From: Campylobacter hominis ATCC BAA-381
Lineage (GTDB): Bacteria > Campylobacterota > Campylobacteria > Campylobacterales > Campylobacteraceae
NCBI RefSeq assembly: GCF_000017585.1
Contig: NC_009714.1
Span: forward strand, 1,334,663 to 1,398,662
DNA: 64,000 nucleotides
Reading direction: 5' to 3'
In this document: positions 10,352-18,895 of the stretch, piece after piece
Layout: every line of letters begins with the position of its first letter
Numbering within the stretch: position 1 is the first letter of the stretch
Notes under the pieces: generated by a model
The model's input: the letters and a program-made list of their open reading frames with translations, nothing else
What the model was told of the DNA's origin: nothing
Database searches by the model: none
Position numbers and translations under genes: made by a program

Positions 10352-10890
10352 TATTTTATATTTCAAGTAGTCGTTATTGAACTAAAAAAATATGGAAAAG
10401 ATTTGGCAATATGGAATTTTATAGAAATTATCCAATTTGGAAGTCTTATAGCATTTGTTTGTTTTTTCTATGAAAGATACCCAAATAAGGAATTTGATAA
10501 AATAAAACGGTCTTCATAATATAAAATTTATAAGAAATTCAACAACTCATAATAATTCTATGTTAGCAAATTTAAAAGATAATATAAACAATCCTCAAAA
10601 TGACGTTATCAATGAAATATACAGATTAAAAATATTTAAAAACAAAACTAGAAATTATATAAAAAATCAAATGAAAAACAGAACAATAAATGATTTTATA
10701 GTTGCACTTTTTATATACAATAAAAATATGCAAAAGCAAAACAATGCAATTTCATTGTTTTGATGATTTACATAAGCTATTTCAAAATAGGCTCATTAGA
10801 AATTATAGCTATTATAAAAGAAATAAAATTATAAAACAAAGATATCTATTTTGTCTTAGAATAATAAAATATTTTCAAAAGTTCAAGTAA
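10352..10890 (+). pseudogene. Abi_2 (AbiD/AbiF-like) abortive infection protein remnant
   Basis: Three frames together rebuild the second half of an Abi_2-family protein. From 10352 one frame reads KKYGKDLAIWNFIEIIQFG, the conserved W-x-x-x-E-x-x-x-FG segment. It stops at 10517. A second frame carries KFIRNSTTHNNSMLANL (10523 on), matching the family RN-x-x-x-H-N motif, and runs to 10763. A third frame (from about 10760) gives DDLHKLFQNRLIRNYSYY, matching the family C-terminus (L-x-x-L-x-x-R-x-x-x-N-x-x-Y). The N-terminal half was not found; a stop precedes 10352. Abi_2 proteins are phage-defence factors known from lactococcal AbiD/AbiF and relatives. This copy is dead, with at least two frameshifts, and lies at the edge of the island. 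Confidence 0.7.
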
Positions 10891-10960
10891 AATTTAGAAA
10901 ATTTCTAAATAAAATTTGAAAAATCACTATTAATAAGCGAAATTTTAAAAAATAATTTTG

Positions 10961-10966
10961 TATAAT
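10961..10966 (+). promoter_or_regulatory. Putative -10 box (TATAAT)
   Basis: TTTTGTATAAT lies just before a structured non-coding stretch (GAAA-loop hairpin at 11021 and tandem hairpins from 11083). No convincing -35 box is seen. Confidence 0.3.
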
Positions 10967-11020
10967 ACTTACACTGTTCCGAAATAAGACATTTTTAAAA
11001 AATGATTAAGTTTCGCTAAG

Positions 11021-11038
11021 GGTAGGAGAAATCCTACC
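11021..11038 (+). other. 7-bp hairpin with GAAA tetraloop
   Basis: GGTAGGA-GAAA-TCCTACC is a perfect stem capped by a GNRA-type loop, in a stretch with no ORF. It may be part of a small RNA starting near 10973. It is not followed by a T tract, so it is not a normal terminator. Confidence 0.5.
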
Positions 11039-11082
11039 TGGATTTTACATATCATTATATAGCCTAAAACATTTAATAGTTG

Positions 11083-11164
11083 TAAATTTTAACAAACAAA
11101 CTATACTATGTTAAAAAAATCTATAAATTTTAACAAACAAACTATACTATGTTAAAAAAATCTA
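11083..11164. repeat. Two tandem 41-bp repeats, each an inverted repeat
   Basis: Two consecutive 41-bp copies (11083-11123 and 11124-11164), with the beginning of a third after them. Each contains TTTTAACA and, 14 bases later, its complement TGTTAAAA, so each copy can fold into a hairpin. They lie directly downstream of the Fic stop codon (minus strand), where duplicated transcription terminators would make sense. A repeat RNA is the alternative. Confidence 0.75.
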
Positions 11165-11170
11165 TAATTT

Positions 11171-12250
11171 TTAACACTCTATACCTTTTTTTAATATATT
11201 AAAAAGACTAATATTTATATAAAAATTTGTATTTCCCAATTTTAAGCATTCCAATAAGCCAATTTCTTCACAAATTTTAAGATATTTTGATGCTGTTTGA
11301 CGAGTAATGCCAAGCTTTTGAGAGATAAATTCTATTTTTGTATATGGGTAGGAAAATACAAGCTCCACAAAGTCTTTACTGTAAATTTTACTGTTAGTGG
11401 CTTGGAGTTTGACTGAAAAAGTTTGCATTGCTTCGTTTATTTGAGATATGATTTTTATAGTTGCAATAGATGTTTTTTGGACTGCTGTTAAAATATAGCT
11501 TATCCACTCATTCCAGCTATTATTTTTACTGACATTTTCTAAAAGTCTATAATATTGCGTTTTATTTTGTATGATATATGCACTTAAATATAAAATCGGC
11601 AAATCCAAAAGCCCCTTATATGTAAGATATAAAACATTAATAATACGCCCAGTTCTTCCATTTGCATCAAAAAATGGATGAATTGTTTCAAACTGATAGT
11701 GAATAATAGCAAGTCTTATAAGTGGGTCAAAATCATCTAAATCTTCATTTATATATTTTTCCAAATTAGACATTAGCCTTTGTATGTCATATAAATTTTG
11801 AGGTGGAATATGTTTAACCTCTCCAGTTGCTGGATTTTTTAAAACAGTTCCACTTTGTGTTCTAAATCCTGCATTATTATTTTGCATACGCTTTTGGATT
11901 GCCAATATATGTTTATTTAATATAAGATTATCTTTTTTCATAAGATCAAAGCCCTTTTTTAAAGCAGCTTCATATCCAATAACCTCTTTTGCACTTTGTG
12001 TGATTGAGTTTTCGTCCATTTGAGCTAAAAAAAGTTCATCATGCGTAGTGATGATATTTTCTACAGCACTAGAGTCTTTTGCCTCTTGTAGGACAAGAGA
12101 GTTTATCAAAATATTTTGATTTGGTATTGTATTTATAAAGCCATTTAATTTTCCAAGCTCTCTTGAAGCACTAATTAAAAGTTGGTAATTTTCAGCATTT
12201 AATTCTATATCAAGTGGTAATTCTTTTGGTATAAACTCTTTTTTATCCAT
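11171..12250 (-). CDS. Fic family protein (AMPylase-type)
   Basis: A 359-residue protein with the Fic core motif HPFFDANGRTGR (around residues 190-201), which binds nucleotide and carries the catalytic His used to transfer AMP to target hydroxyls. A Fic_N-type region precedes it. SSAVEN near residue 60 fits the class II inhibitory pattern S/T-x-x-x-E-G/N, so the enzyme is probably self-inhibited by its own N-terminal helix. The C-terminus has a winged-helix segment (KIEFISQKLGITRQTASKYL), as in many standalone Fic proteins that may bind DNA. Length is normal for the family. AAAGAG lies upstream of the ATG. It sits between phage remnants in the island. The target is not predictable. Confidence 0.92.
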   Translation of the reverse strand: MDKKEFIPKELPLDIELNAENYQLLISASRELGKLNGFINTIPNQNILINSLVLQEAKDSSAVENIITTHDELFLAQMDENSITQSAKEVIGYEAALKKGFDLMKKDNLILNKHILAIQKRMQNNNAGFRTQSGTVLKNPATGEVKHIPPQNLYDIQRLMSNLEKYINEDLDDFDPLIRLAIIHYQFETIHPFFDANGRTGRIINVLYLTYKGLLDLPILYLSAYIIQNKTQYYRLLENVSKNNSWNEWISYILTAVQKTSIATIKIISQINEAMQTFSVKLQATNSKIYSKDFVELVFSYPYTKIEFISQKLGITRQTASKYLKICEEIGLLECLKLGNTNFYINISLFNILKKGIEC

Positions 12251-12326
12251 TATGTTACTCTTTTTTAAATTTGATAGTTTAATTATACTATATTTTATAA
12301 ATCATTTATTAAACATTTTAACTATT

Positions 12327-13000
12327 TTATAAAACCCTTATTCCCCTACTTTCATACGGGTTTATTGGTGTTTGTATGTTTTTTCTAATGCCATAAGCCA
12401 TAATTAAAGCGATTAACCCATCTATCTTATCTCTGCTTTTTTCTTTATCCAGCTTAATGTTTCCTGCAGGGTCTGTTTTAATAACTGCATTTGTAGCCAT
12501 CCACCTCATCACAGGGTTATTAAAATGCTCTAACTCTCCTTTCATAATCTTAGTATAAAGTTCTTTGCTAGGGGCTGACATAGAGCCAAAGCCTTGACCA
12601 AAACTTAGCATATTTAAGCCCTCATCACCTAAATTTGTAACTATACTTGCTGCATTCCACCTATCAAATGCAACAGCTTCAACGCTTAATTTTCTACAAA
12701 TTTCTAAAATGTCTCTTTGTATATACGCATAATCAATTACATTTCCAGGAGTTAAACGGATAAAGCCATCTTTTATCCACTGCTCGTAGCTTACATAGTC
12801 TTTTTTACTTTTTGAGCGTAAATTTTCAGATGGCAACCAAAAATAAGGAATAATCGCTATTTTAGAACTAATCTCTGTTATTAAAACAAAAGCCGTTTTT
12901 TCATATATAAAATAAGGTGTATTTTTTAGATATTCTTTTGAGTTTTAATATACTCATCAGCATTATTTAAAATCTCTTTTCTTGAGATTATTTTATTCAT
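12327..13000 (-). pseudogene. Phage terminase large subunit remnant
   Basis: The open part (12327-12836, 169 residues) is the C-terminal nuclease portion of a phage terminase large subunit. FDRWNA, the SFGQGF-x-SM-x-x-P segment and the final KSRDKIDGLIALIMAYG are characteristic. The same frame continues upstream to about 12950 (reading ...AFVLITEISSKIAIIPYFWLP, which fits the family) before a stop. Another frame from an ATG at 13000 supplies about 24 codons (MNKIISRKEIL...), so a frameshift or deletion junction lies near 12940. The ATPase domain is missing. Terminase packages phage DNA; this piece cannot work and marks a former prophage. Confidence 0.8.
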
Positions 13001-13032
13001 TTTTTTCATCCATTTTTTTAAAATTTAAAACC

Positions 13033-13311
13033 TTATTCATCTATTAACCCATCCATTTCATCTGCTTCAATTTGATAAATTTTGTTTATGCTAAGCTCTT
13101 TTAAGTCATCTTTATCTCTTATAACAAAGCCTTGATACCCATCTTCTAAAAGTTCCCTTACCCAATCAGGTAGCTTTACAAAAATCACGCCTGAAACTTT
13201 TACAAGCTCGAGATTATAACGTTCTTTGTTTCCAAGTCTTAAGAATCTGTTGTCTAGATTTAGTGCAAAACACAAATCTTTTGCACTGCAATATTCACCT
13301 ATAAAATTCAA
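13033..13311 (-). CDS. Small phage-type protein, function unknown
   Basis: A 92-residue acidic protein immediately upstream of the terminase remnant and on the same strand. The N-terminal half (EYCSAKDLCFALNLDNRFLRL) could form a short helix-turn-helix. The C-terminus is rich in Asp/Glu (EADEMDGLIDE). A small subunit-like or DNA-binding role would fit the position, but no family is recognised with confidence. Confidence 0.55.
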   Translation of the reverse strand: MNFIGEYCSAKDLCFALNLDNRFLRLGNKERYNLELVKVSGVIFVKLPDWVRELLEDGYQGFVIRDKDDLKELSINKIYQIEADEMDGLIDE

Positions 13312-13686
13312 TTTTAACTCTTTGAAAAATAAAAAAAGGGTTTCATAAATTTAGATAACTAAATTTAAGGATAAACTAAAAAGACATTTTGATTATATCA
13401 TAAAGTTTAAAGATTTCTATTTTAAATTTAATTTACTTTTTAAAAAGCAGTTATAAAAAGCTAAAGATAAAAGAACCTAAAAAGCAAAAATACAAAGAGC
13501 TAAATTGCACACAATTAAGAGATTAAAAATTCAAATTGCATTAAGCTTTGTTTTGCTATGGTTTGCAAATATAAAAGCCATAGGCGTTTGCAATAGTTTT
13601 ATTATGGCACTTGATATCTACTACTTTAAGCGGCTATTAAGTTTTGTATCTGGCGTTTATGTCGGAAACTTATTAAACATTTAAAG
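13312..13686. other. Intergenic region with possible plus-strand ORF remnant
   Basis: No complete gene. On the plus strand about 13525-13683 is open without an early ATG and would encode a hydrophobic peptide (SFVLLWFANIKAIG..., ending GNLLNI). It may be the end of a lost phage membrane protein. The rest is AT-rich and featureless. Confidence 0.35.
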
Positions 13687-14133
13687 CTAGAAGTTTTTTA
13701 AAAAATTTTTGATTTCCTTAGATATTTCCTCTTTATATTTTAAAATTTTACTTTTATTGTGTTTTTCAATAATAATACTAGATGTCATCTCACCAAACTT
13801 ATCTTCAATAATTTCTGCTAAATTTATTATGTCGTTTATTTCTTTTTCTGTTAAAAAAGTTTTTTTTCGATTTTCATCAGTGTTATAATGTAATTTATCA
13901 TGAATTATTTCTATAAAAGCACTCTTTTTTATGTTAGACTCATCATTGTTGTTTAGCATATAGTCACTTGGATTAATATCAAATATCAACCCCTTTAAAT
14001 CTCTTATATCTTTTCTTATCTCATCTCTAAATAAATCTTCTTTTGTTGGTGTGTTTATTATCCTAAGCCAAGACAAATAAACAGTAAATAGTGAGATTAT
14101 AATCGCAATTATGGATAATATCAACTCTATCAT
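13687..14133 (-). CDS. Membrane-anchored protein of the GHKL/STAS-like module
   Basis: 148 residues with one N-terminal transmembrane helix (IELILSIIAIIISLFTVYLSW, residues 2-22 approximately) and a charged, helical cytoplasmic tail rich in Lys, Glu and Ile. Its ATG overlaps the stop of the STAS-like gene by 4 bp (14130-14133), so the two are almost certainly translated together. No family is recognised. Context suggests it is the membrane partner or output of the upstream ATPase/STAS-like pair. Confidence 0.75.
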   Translation of the reverse strand: MIELILSIIAIIISLFTVYLSWLRIINTPTKEDLFRDEIRKDIRDLKGLIFDINPSDYMLNNNDESNIKKSAFIEIIHDKLHYNTDENRKKTFLTEKEINDIINLAEIIEDKFGEMTSSIIIEKHNKSKILKYKEEISKEIKNFLKNF

Positions 14134-14459
14134 TCACTCATCTTTTTTATAGCTTCTTCAACTCTATTTATCATCATTTCTTTTGTGATTTGATTTTTTT
14201 CACCATCTACAAAATGAACTATTTCTAAAAATTTGTCTTTACCATATTTAACAGCAATATTACCAAATGCTTCACTTAAAAAAGATGAGCCCAAGCTACT
14301 TTCTACACCATTTACATCTATGTATATAGGCTTATTAGCTTTAAAGTATTTTTCAAGCACCTCATCTCTAAATTTTTCACCTGAAATACCAGGTGTCATG
14401 CTCTCTTTTCTAAGACCTGGATTTTTGCTAAATTCCTTTGCGAAGTCATATATCTCCAT
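14130..14459 (-). CDS. STAS-like domain protein (DUF4325 type)
   Basis: 109 residues with the layout of DUF4325: a region where a strand carries IYIDVNGVESSLGSSFLSEA, then a helical C-terminus. In STAS-fold antagonists the equivalent turn carries the regulated Ser. Genes of this family are commonly found beside a GHKL-type ATPase, as here (10-bp gap), resembling anti-sigma factor/antagonist pairs in partner-switching systems. It overlaps the next gene by ATGA. ATCTCC/TTTCTCC upstream on the plus strand corresponds to a good GGAGAAAA ribosome binding site before the ATG. Confidence 0.78.
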   Translation of the reverse strand: MEIYDFAKEFSKNPGLRKESMTPGISGEKFRDEVLEKYFKANKPIYIDVNGVESSLGSSFLSEAFGNIAVKYGKDKFLEIVHFVDGEKNQITKEMMINRVEEAIKKMSE

Positions 14460-14469
14460 TTTTTCTCCT

Positions 14470-15233
14470 TTATAGTTGTAATTTCCATTTTATGAACATA
14501 CCATCTATATCATATTTTATAATGTTTGTATTAATATTTTCTTTTAAATTTTTACTATCATAAGTAAAAATATATCTACCGTTTCCAGATATTACCATAA
14601 GTTCACTATCATACCCACACTCTTTAGCAAAATTTTGAAAACTCTTAAGTCCTTTACCTCTATCTCTTTTAAAATATTTTTTGTATTTTGATAAATCCTT
14701 ATTAATTGCCATATTTATGAGTTCAGCATCTGTTTTTTTATCTATAAAATTTAATATACGTTCTTTAAAGATATTATCAACCTTTTTGCCAGCATTATAT
14801 TTTGCACTTTCTCTTATGCCAACACCATAATCATAAAAAATTAAAACTAAATTTTTCTCATTTTTACTATAATATCCACATACCCACCACTTTAGTTTTT
14901 CTTTTCCTAAATTTTTTATCCCAGACTTATTAAAGCTATCTATATAGGCATGTTCTAAAGTATTTCCCATAGCCTCTTTTAAAACATCATCAAAAAAATA
15001 TTCAAGTCTATAATTATTTTTAAATATCCCAGTTTGGTTTGAAACAAATTTTTTAATTTCATTTAAAAACTCTATCTTATCATCATTTGAAGACCTTACT
15101 TTTAAAAACAGCCTATCCTCTACTTTGTTTTGTATCTTTGGCTTCCTAGTTATGCCAAAATAATTCCAATACCCTATTTTATAAAATAAATAAGCTAGAT
15201 CCTCTTTTTTATTATTTATACCAAGCTTTTTTT
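14470..15233 (-). pseudogene. GHKL-family ATPase, C-terminal part of a frameshifted gene
   Basis: The frame is open from the A7 tract at 15233-15227 to the stop at 14470. It carries the Bergerat-fold motifs of GHKL ATPases: an N box (DDVLKEAMGNTLEHAY), a G1 box (YDYGVGI) and a G2-like RGKGLKSF. The ATG at 14970 lies inside the N box, so it cannot be the true start of a functional domain. The preceding 144-codon ORF (15650-15216) joins this frame if the A7 tract had eight A residues, giving about 393 residues. The ATPase probably works with the STAS-like protein just downstream, in the manner of SpoIIAB/SpoIIAA-like pairs; that is inference. Confidence 0.75.
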
Positions 15234-15650
15234 GTATTTAAGCCCTTTATTTGATAGTTTATTGATTCTACTTATTTGAGCAACTATATAAACCAAGGCT
15301 CCTATAGAAACCTTTTCAAGTTTACTGTGATCTATTCTTATACCTTTTGGTGTAAAAACCTTAATAAAGTCATTAACTTGTTTATTAATAGAAATAATGC
15401 CATTTATATTATCTTTAAAGTCTATTTTTGCATCAAAAATTATTCCTTGGCTTGGCTTTGATTTTGGTTTATAGTGATTTTTAGAATTATATATGTAGCG
15501 TTTTCTTTTTTCATATTTAGCTAATTTTTTAAATCTAGAGCTCTTTATTGATTGATTATTGTATCTTGCTGATAAATACTTGTATTTACTTCTTCTTTTA
15601 ATTCTTAGTTTTTTATGTTTTGTAAGCATTTTATCACTTTTATCCCACAA
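15216..15650 (-). CDS. N-terminal part of the GHKL ATPase gene (frameshifted)
   Basis: 144 codons with a very basic N-terminus (KHKKLRIKRRSKYKY...) and then a small domain (GIRIDHSKLEKVSIGALVYI) that resembles a STAS-like strand-helix pattern. The reading frame ends after KYKKSLV at an A7 homopolymer on the coding strand; one more A would fuse it to the GHKL frame. The module is therefore either off by slippage, mutated or misread. The basic N-terminus suggests nucleic-acid binding. Confidence 0.6.
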   Translation of the reverse strand: MWDKSDKMLTKHKKLRIKRRSKYKYLSARYNNQSIKSSRFKKLAKYEKRKRYIYNSKNHYKPKSKPSQGIIFDAKIDFKDNINGIISINKQVNDFIKVFTPKGIRIDHSKLEKVSIGALVYIVAQISRINKLSNKGLKYKKSLV

Positions 15651-15661
15651 CTCTTATAGTT

Positions 15662-15862
15662 TTATTTTTTACACACATTCTCACAAGGGATTCCATCTCC
15701 GTCCCTATCTAGATTTTTAAAGCCACATTTTTTAAAATACTCTTTTGCCTCTTTACAGCTTTTCATCTGCTTGCAGTATTTTTTCTTACTACAGTCAACC
15801 TCAGCCATTAGCACAGAACTACTAAAACCAACTAAAAACAAAGCCATTAATATTTTTTTCAT
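15662..15862 (-). CDS. Secreted Excalibur calcium-binding domain protein
   Basis: 66 residues. Residues 1-20 are a signal peptide (MKKILMALFLVGFSSSVLMA). The mature part holds the Excalibur signature: Cys-rich start, AKEYFKKCGF, then LDRDGDGIPCENVC, with the DxDxDG calcium loop followed by the PCE motif. The domain is small and extracytoplasmic; its role in Campylobacter is not established. A TATAAT-like box lies just upstream (about 15872-15885). Confidence 0.88.
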   Translation of the reverse strand: MKKILMALFLVGFSSSVLMAEVDCSKKKYCKQMKSCKEAKEYFKKCGFKNLDRDGDGIPCENVCKK

Positions 15863-15896
15863 CTCTACCCCATTATACTATACTTTTTATAACTTT

Positions 15897-16880
15897 TTAT
15901 TTTTTAAGCTTTTTAACCTCATCCATATAATTTTTTTGCTTTAACTATTTAAACTTCTCATATTCGTTATCTGCTTTTTTACTAGAGACATTGCCACGAC
16001 CTTTTAAAACTTCGTAGCTGTTAAATTTCAAAAATTCATCAAGTTTGAATTCTCAGTCACTCATACTTAGCACTATACCTCTGTTTGCCAAGCTTTCAGC
16101 ATAATCAAGCAGCATATTCGTAAGTAAATTTAGCCCCTTTAGCTCATCTTGGCTTAGATAGTTTTTAGCTGTTTTGATGTCACTTTTTAACGGATACTCG
16201 CCGTTTTTATCACTCCAGTTTGTAAGCCCCAAATTTGGCTTTTTGCTATCTACTCTTTCATTTATTATCTCAGCAGCAGTCTTACCTATGACGGCAAATT
16301 CCAGTTTATTTTGCACGGTTGCGTAAAAATCTTTTGTGATTTGTGAGGTTTTATCATAATCTACGCTTAAAGCAAATAAAGCTCTTATTTTTTCATAAAA
16401 GAGCTTTTCGCTTGCTCTTATTTCTCTTATACGCTCTATTAATTCATCAAAATAATTTTTATTGAAAATATTGTTATTTTGTTTTAGTCTCTCATCATCA
16501 AGCACAAAGCCTTTTATTAAAAACTCTTTTAATGTCTTAGTAGCCCATTGTCTAAATTTGGTGGCTTTATAGCTATTTACTCTATATCCCACTGCTATTA
16601 TCATATCAAGATTGCAGTGAGCTATCTCTCTTCTAACTTCCCTTTTGCCCTCATTTTGAACTATTAGGAAATTCCTAATAGTTGAGTTATCAAGTTCATT
16701 GTCATTTAGGATATTTTTTATATGCTCGTTTATAGTCGGTACACTCACGCCAAAAATTTCAGCTATTTGCTTTTGGCTTAGCCATAAAGTTTCATTGGCT
16801 TCATCTAACAAAACTTGGATATTTGTGTTGTTATTACCATCATTCCAGATAATAAAGTTTTTTTTGGTTGTATCTATCAT
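15897..16880 (-). pseudogene. RhuM family protein, truncated by nonsense mutations
   Basis: 16053-16880 encodes 275 residues typical of RhuM (virulence protein, island- and phage-associated): WLSQKQIAEIFGVSVPTINEHIKNI (a helix-turn-helix), NLDMIIAVGYRVNS and KFRQWATKTLKEF. The frame stops at TGA after NRGIVLSMSD. In the same frame the normal family C-terminus continues (EFKLDEFLKFNSYEVL, GRGNVSSKKADNEYEKF), interrupted again by TAG, and ends at 15897. TGA probably replaces TGG (Trp). The biochemical function of RhuM is unknown. The truncated form may still fold, since the loss is confined to the tail. Confidence 0.85.
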
Positions 16881-16881
16881 C

Positions 16882-16971
16882 TTACACTATACTTTTTATA
16901 ACTTTTCCAACTATATGGAAGTATTGGTTATCTTCATTTACTTTTATCTCGTAGCTTTCAAAATCATTCAT
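16882..16971 (-). other. 29-codon ORF resembling the tail of an S24/LexA-like repressor
   Basis: MNDFESYEIKVNEDNQY... ending in FHIVGKVIKSIV. The FHIVGKV ending is typical for phage S24-type repressors, so this may be the leftover end of a prophage repressor. It is too short for a firm call. It directly precedes the RhuM start. Confidence 0.3.
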
Positions 16972-17018
16972 TTTTATAAAATTTCTTTCAAAATATTAAA
17001 TTTATACTTTACATACAT

Positions 17019-17829
17019 TCAAAAATCAAGTATAATACAACCACTTACACCATAAATACAAATTATAACCATTTGTAGCTTAATTTTGTATTGCAAGATG
17101 CATTCTAAATTTAGTAAAAATAGTTGAAAAAATGAGAGAGTTTTTATTAAATTTATGCTTTTTCTATCTTGTTTTATATAATTCTTATCTCTTTTGTTTT
17201 TTAACAAAAAGTGTTTTATTTTACTTGTTATAATTTTTCTATGACCGGTTTGTGGCTTTGGAAAAAGTAAGGTTGCATCTTCTAATATTTCATAAATAAA
17301 ACTAATATCATTAATCGCACCTTTATTTTTGGCAATTTTTAGCATATCTCTATAAATTGCCAATGCTCTTTGGGAAATTTCCAAATTTGCACCATTTAAT
17401 GCGTTTAATAACTCATCTTTATTTACTTCACTTATAAGCTTATTTCCTTATCTTATCTAGTATCCACTTACTTACCCTATTTTTATATTTGCGCCTTTTG
17501 TTTTGATTTTCTTTTGTATTTGGATATCTTAGATCTAAAAGCTCATTAAACAAATCATTTATTTTCATTTGTCTTGATAGACTGCTTTGTTTTTCATAGT
17601 TTGTTGCTAACTCTCTAGCCTCAGCTAAACTTAGCTCATTGAAGTTTCCTAAAGTTGCATACCCTGTTTTTATCCTCTTTTTGTATAACTTAGTTCCAGT
17701 GTTAAAACAGACTAGATATAAACTGCAATTACTATCTATACTAAAAGCTTTAAATTTTTTATCATTAGGGCATTTTAGCTTTTTAACTTGAGTGAATGTT
17801 AGAGTTGCATTTTCTTTACCTTTTTACAT
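17019..17829 (-). pseudogene. Tyrosine recombinase (phage integrase) remnant
   Basis: Two frames together give the N-terminal half of a phage integrase. From an ATG at 17829, followed at once by TAA, the frame reads KGKENATLTFTQVKKLKC, then the typical arm domain (LYLVCFNTGTKLYKKRI, GYATLGNFNELSLAEARELA) and a core-binding start ending WILDKIRK. A one-base shift near 17450 restores GNKLISEVNKDELLNALNG and EISQRALAIYRDMLKIAKNKG (core-binding helices). The catalytic domain with R-H-R-Y is absent; the last 40 residues look non-coding. The gene lies 30 bp from tRNA-Asn, the usual place for the integrase of an integrated element. Confidence 0.85.
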
Positions 17830-17858
17830 TTTTGTAGTTATGGATTAAAAAATGTAAG

Positions 17859-17933
17859 TGGCTCCGGATGCTGGATTCGAACCAGCGACCAAGCGGTTAA
17901 CAGCCGCCTACTCTACCGCTGAGCTAATCCGGA
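17859..17933 (-). tRNA. tRNA-Asn (GTT)
   Basis: Cloverleaf on the minus strand with acceptor TCCGGAT/ATCCGGA, anticodon loop CTGTTAA (anticodon GTT), T-arm GGTTCGAATCC and encoded CCA. It is the island-proximal gene and the likely integration target of the lost prophage. Confidence 0.96.
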
Positions 17934-17941
17934 ACAAAAAG

Positions 17942-18018
<77 letters not shown>

Positions 18019-18029
18019 AAATATAAAAG

Positions 18030-18106
18030 TGGTACGCCCGAAAGGAATCGAACCTTCAACCTACAGATCCGAAGTCTGTTGCTCTATCCAATTGAGCTAC
18101 GAGCGC
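18030..18106 (-). tRNA. tRNA-Arg (TCG)
   Basis: Minus-strand cloverleaf; stem ACAGA/TCTGT around loop CTTCGGA, anticodon TCG, T-arm GGTTCGATTCC, encoded CCA. Confidence 0.93.
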
Positions 18107-18113
18107 TAAATTG

Positions 18114-18190
18114 TGGGGTGAATTGTGGGGATCGAACCCACGACCCTCAGGACCACAATCTGATGCTCTACCGACTGAGCTAAACTCACC
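18114..18190 (-). tRNA. tRNA-His (GTG)
   Basis: Minus-strand cloverleaf; anticodon GTG in loop TTGTGGT, T-arm GGTTCGATCCC. The extra 5' G(-1) pairs with C73, the hallmark of tRNA-His. CCA is encoded. Confidence 0.95.
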
Positions 18191-18193
18191 AAA

Positions 18194-18270
<77 letters not shown>

Positions 18271-18895
18271 AAATTAAATTGCGAAATTGAATTATATTGA
18301 AATAAGTATGAAAAATAACTTAAATTTTGAAATATTTAATCTATTTTTCTTAAAAAACGTGACTATATCCCAATTTTCTTAAATTTAGACTAAAAATATA
18401 AAAAATCTATATCATAAAAATTTATTTTTTAATTTTTTAATCAATAACTTCGGCGAAGTAAATTAAAATATTTAATCAAAACAACAGATAAATTTCAAAA
18501 ATTTAGATGTTAAATATTTTTGAAATAAAATAAATAAATGTGCCGTAAAATAAAAATTTCAAGCAAAATTTAAAATATTAAATTTTTTTACAATGATATA
18601 AATACGACGTTTATGGCATAAAGTCTAAACTGTATTTAAGCGGCTCTAATCATAAAAAATCAAACTTTTACAACTACAAAAGCAATGCTACTTTTGAAAT
18701 CTCTAAACACGATTTCTCATTGTGTATTTTTTGGCTAAATTTCAATAATTAAAAAATTAACCGTGATAAGTTAAAAAATAAAATTTTCGCACATAATCCT
18801 TAAAATTTTATGGAATGAGATAGAATAGAACTTAAAATTAAATTTTTTGCATTAAATTATAAGCTTTATCGATATACTCAAAAATCGCGATAAAA
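18271..18895. other. AT-rich intergenic region upstream of the tRNA cluster
   Basis: No ORF above 60 codons and no recognised RNA gene. It should hold the promoter of the tRNA unit (reading leftwards). A short palindrome ACTTCGGCGAAGT lies near 18448. Confidence 0.6.

Noticed and set aside
11083-11164. CRISPR array with 41-bp repeats
   Set aside because: The copies are directly adjacent with no spacer, and no cas genes are nearby.
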